Shown here in pieces: positions 62,382 to 62,837 of a DNA stretch of 62,837 nucleotides (the stretch's first letter is position 1; every line of letters starts with the position of its first letter). Below the pieces are notes generated by a model. That model ran no database searches, had not been told where the DNA came from, and saw only the letters and a program-made list of their open reading frames with translations. A program made the position numbers and the translations under genes. Origin of the DNA: Lactarius indigo. Its lineage: Eukaryota > Basidiomycota > Agaricomycetes > Russulales > Russulaceae. The DNA lies in NCBI GenBank assembly GCA_025766275.1, contig JAFKAC010000212.1, positions 1 through 62,837 on the forward strand, read 5' to 3'.

Positions 62382-62395
62382 GGGGGGGGGGGGGG
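62382..62395. repeat. G14 homopolymer
   Basis: Fourteen consecutive G residues immediately downstream of the paralog C stop codon. Prone to slippage and miscounting in sequencing. Confidence 0.9.
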
Positions 62396-62837
62396 AACCT
62401 TGTAATTTGCCAATGTCCGTTGCACGCGACTATTTCATCACAGGTACAGAGGTACTGTATAAGAAAAAAGGCCACAAATTCGTGGGCGTGGGCTAATCGT
62501 TCACTCAGTGCGGGTCTCACAGGATACCAGATTTGATTTAATTGTGTATGCAGGCACAGGTCTAGAAGCCCATGACGGATGACCGTGACGACCACCAAGA
62601 GGACTTGAATGTAATACGATAACCAATTGCATATTTGTCTCTGTTCGTGTTGACGTCCCATGATGATAATGACGAGGACTGTAATGTCAGATATGGAGGT
62701 CCCAGGCTAATGCTATCATAGGCGAAACGGTCCGAGTGGCACTTACACGTACTATGTTATGGTGTGTTCCTGTTCGTTTACGTTCTGGAGAGGGGGCCAC
62801 AAGCCGTAACTAGTAAAATACGCGGATTTTCGGGGTT
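62396..62837. other. Window edge without a supported gene
   Basis: Sequence 3' of paralog C. A long minus-strand open frame overlaps paralog C and this region, but its translation looks like an antisense shadow. No gene can be supported. Confidence 0.5.

Noticed and set aside
61981..62661. 226-codon minus-strand open frame at the right edge
   Set aside because: Mostly antisense to paralog C and the G14 tract (read as a proline run). The translation looks random.

Overview
The window is nuclear DNA of a filamentous basidiomycete, most likely an agaricomycete. Genes are dense (20 gene models in 62.8 kb on both strands). Almost every gene is cut by many GT-AG introns of about 45-70 bp with CTNAC-like branch sites. 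The gene set is fungal: vacuolar proteinase A, a myosin-motor chitin synthase, Tra1, an RS-rich Ctk1 kinase. I saw no mobile element, CRISPR array, rRNA or tRNA. Species cannot be fixed from the sequence alone.

Left part (1-24.8 kb): the 3' nine-tenths of TRA1 (+) converges on a BRD8/Bdc1-like bromodomain gene (-), so two predicted subunits of the NuA4 acetyltransferase lie tail to tail. The bromodomain gene shares a 121-bp divergent promoter with PEP4 (vacuolar aspartic protease, +). Next come a CCCH zinc finger/GW-repeat/coiled-coil gene (-) whose 3' half is markedly AT-rich, a WDTC1/DCAF-like WD40 gene (+), a CTK1/CDK12-type CTD kinase (+), and COP9 signalosome subunit 4 (-).

Middle part (25-48 kb): an unusual gene (+) with two internal tandem repeat families and an array of phase-1 mini-exons, each carrying Tyr-Pro motifs. 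It is followed by Gemin2 (-), the CAAX protease RCE1 (-), a long Pro/Ser-rich membrane protein with a WW-like segment (-), coatomer beta' (SEC27, +), a class V/VII chitin synthase with myosin motor (+), and a single-pass membrane protein (+).

Right part (48.7-62.8 kb): the ABC-F ATPase ARB1 (-) has a telobox-like CCCTAACCCTAA in its upstream region. Two paralogous coiled-coil/proline-rich proteins (both +) lie 5.6 kb apart. Between them are a Cys-rich protein of unknown function (+), PP4 catalytic subunit (-) and a two-finger C2H2 factor (-).

Most genes are housekeeping and read cleanly, but several conserved genes (TRA1, PP4C) and lineage-specific ones carry one-base frame breaks, often at homopolymers. 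These look more like assembly indels than real gene death and matter for anyone translating the window. The best candidates for new biology are the mini-exon Tyr-Pro gene, the GW-repeat CCCH protein with its composition boundary, the coiled-coil paralog pair, and the Cys-rich protein at 54.7-56.1 kb.
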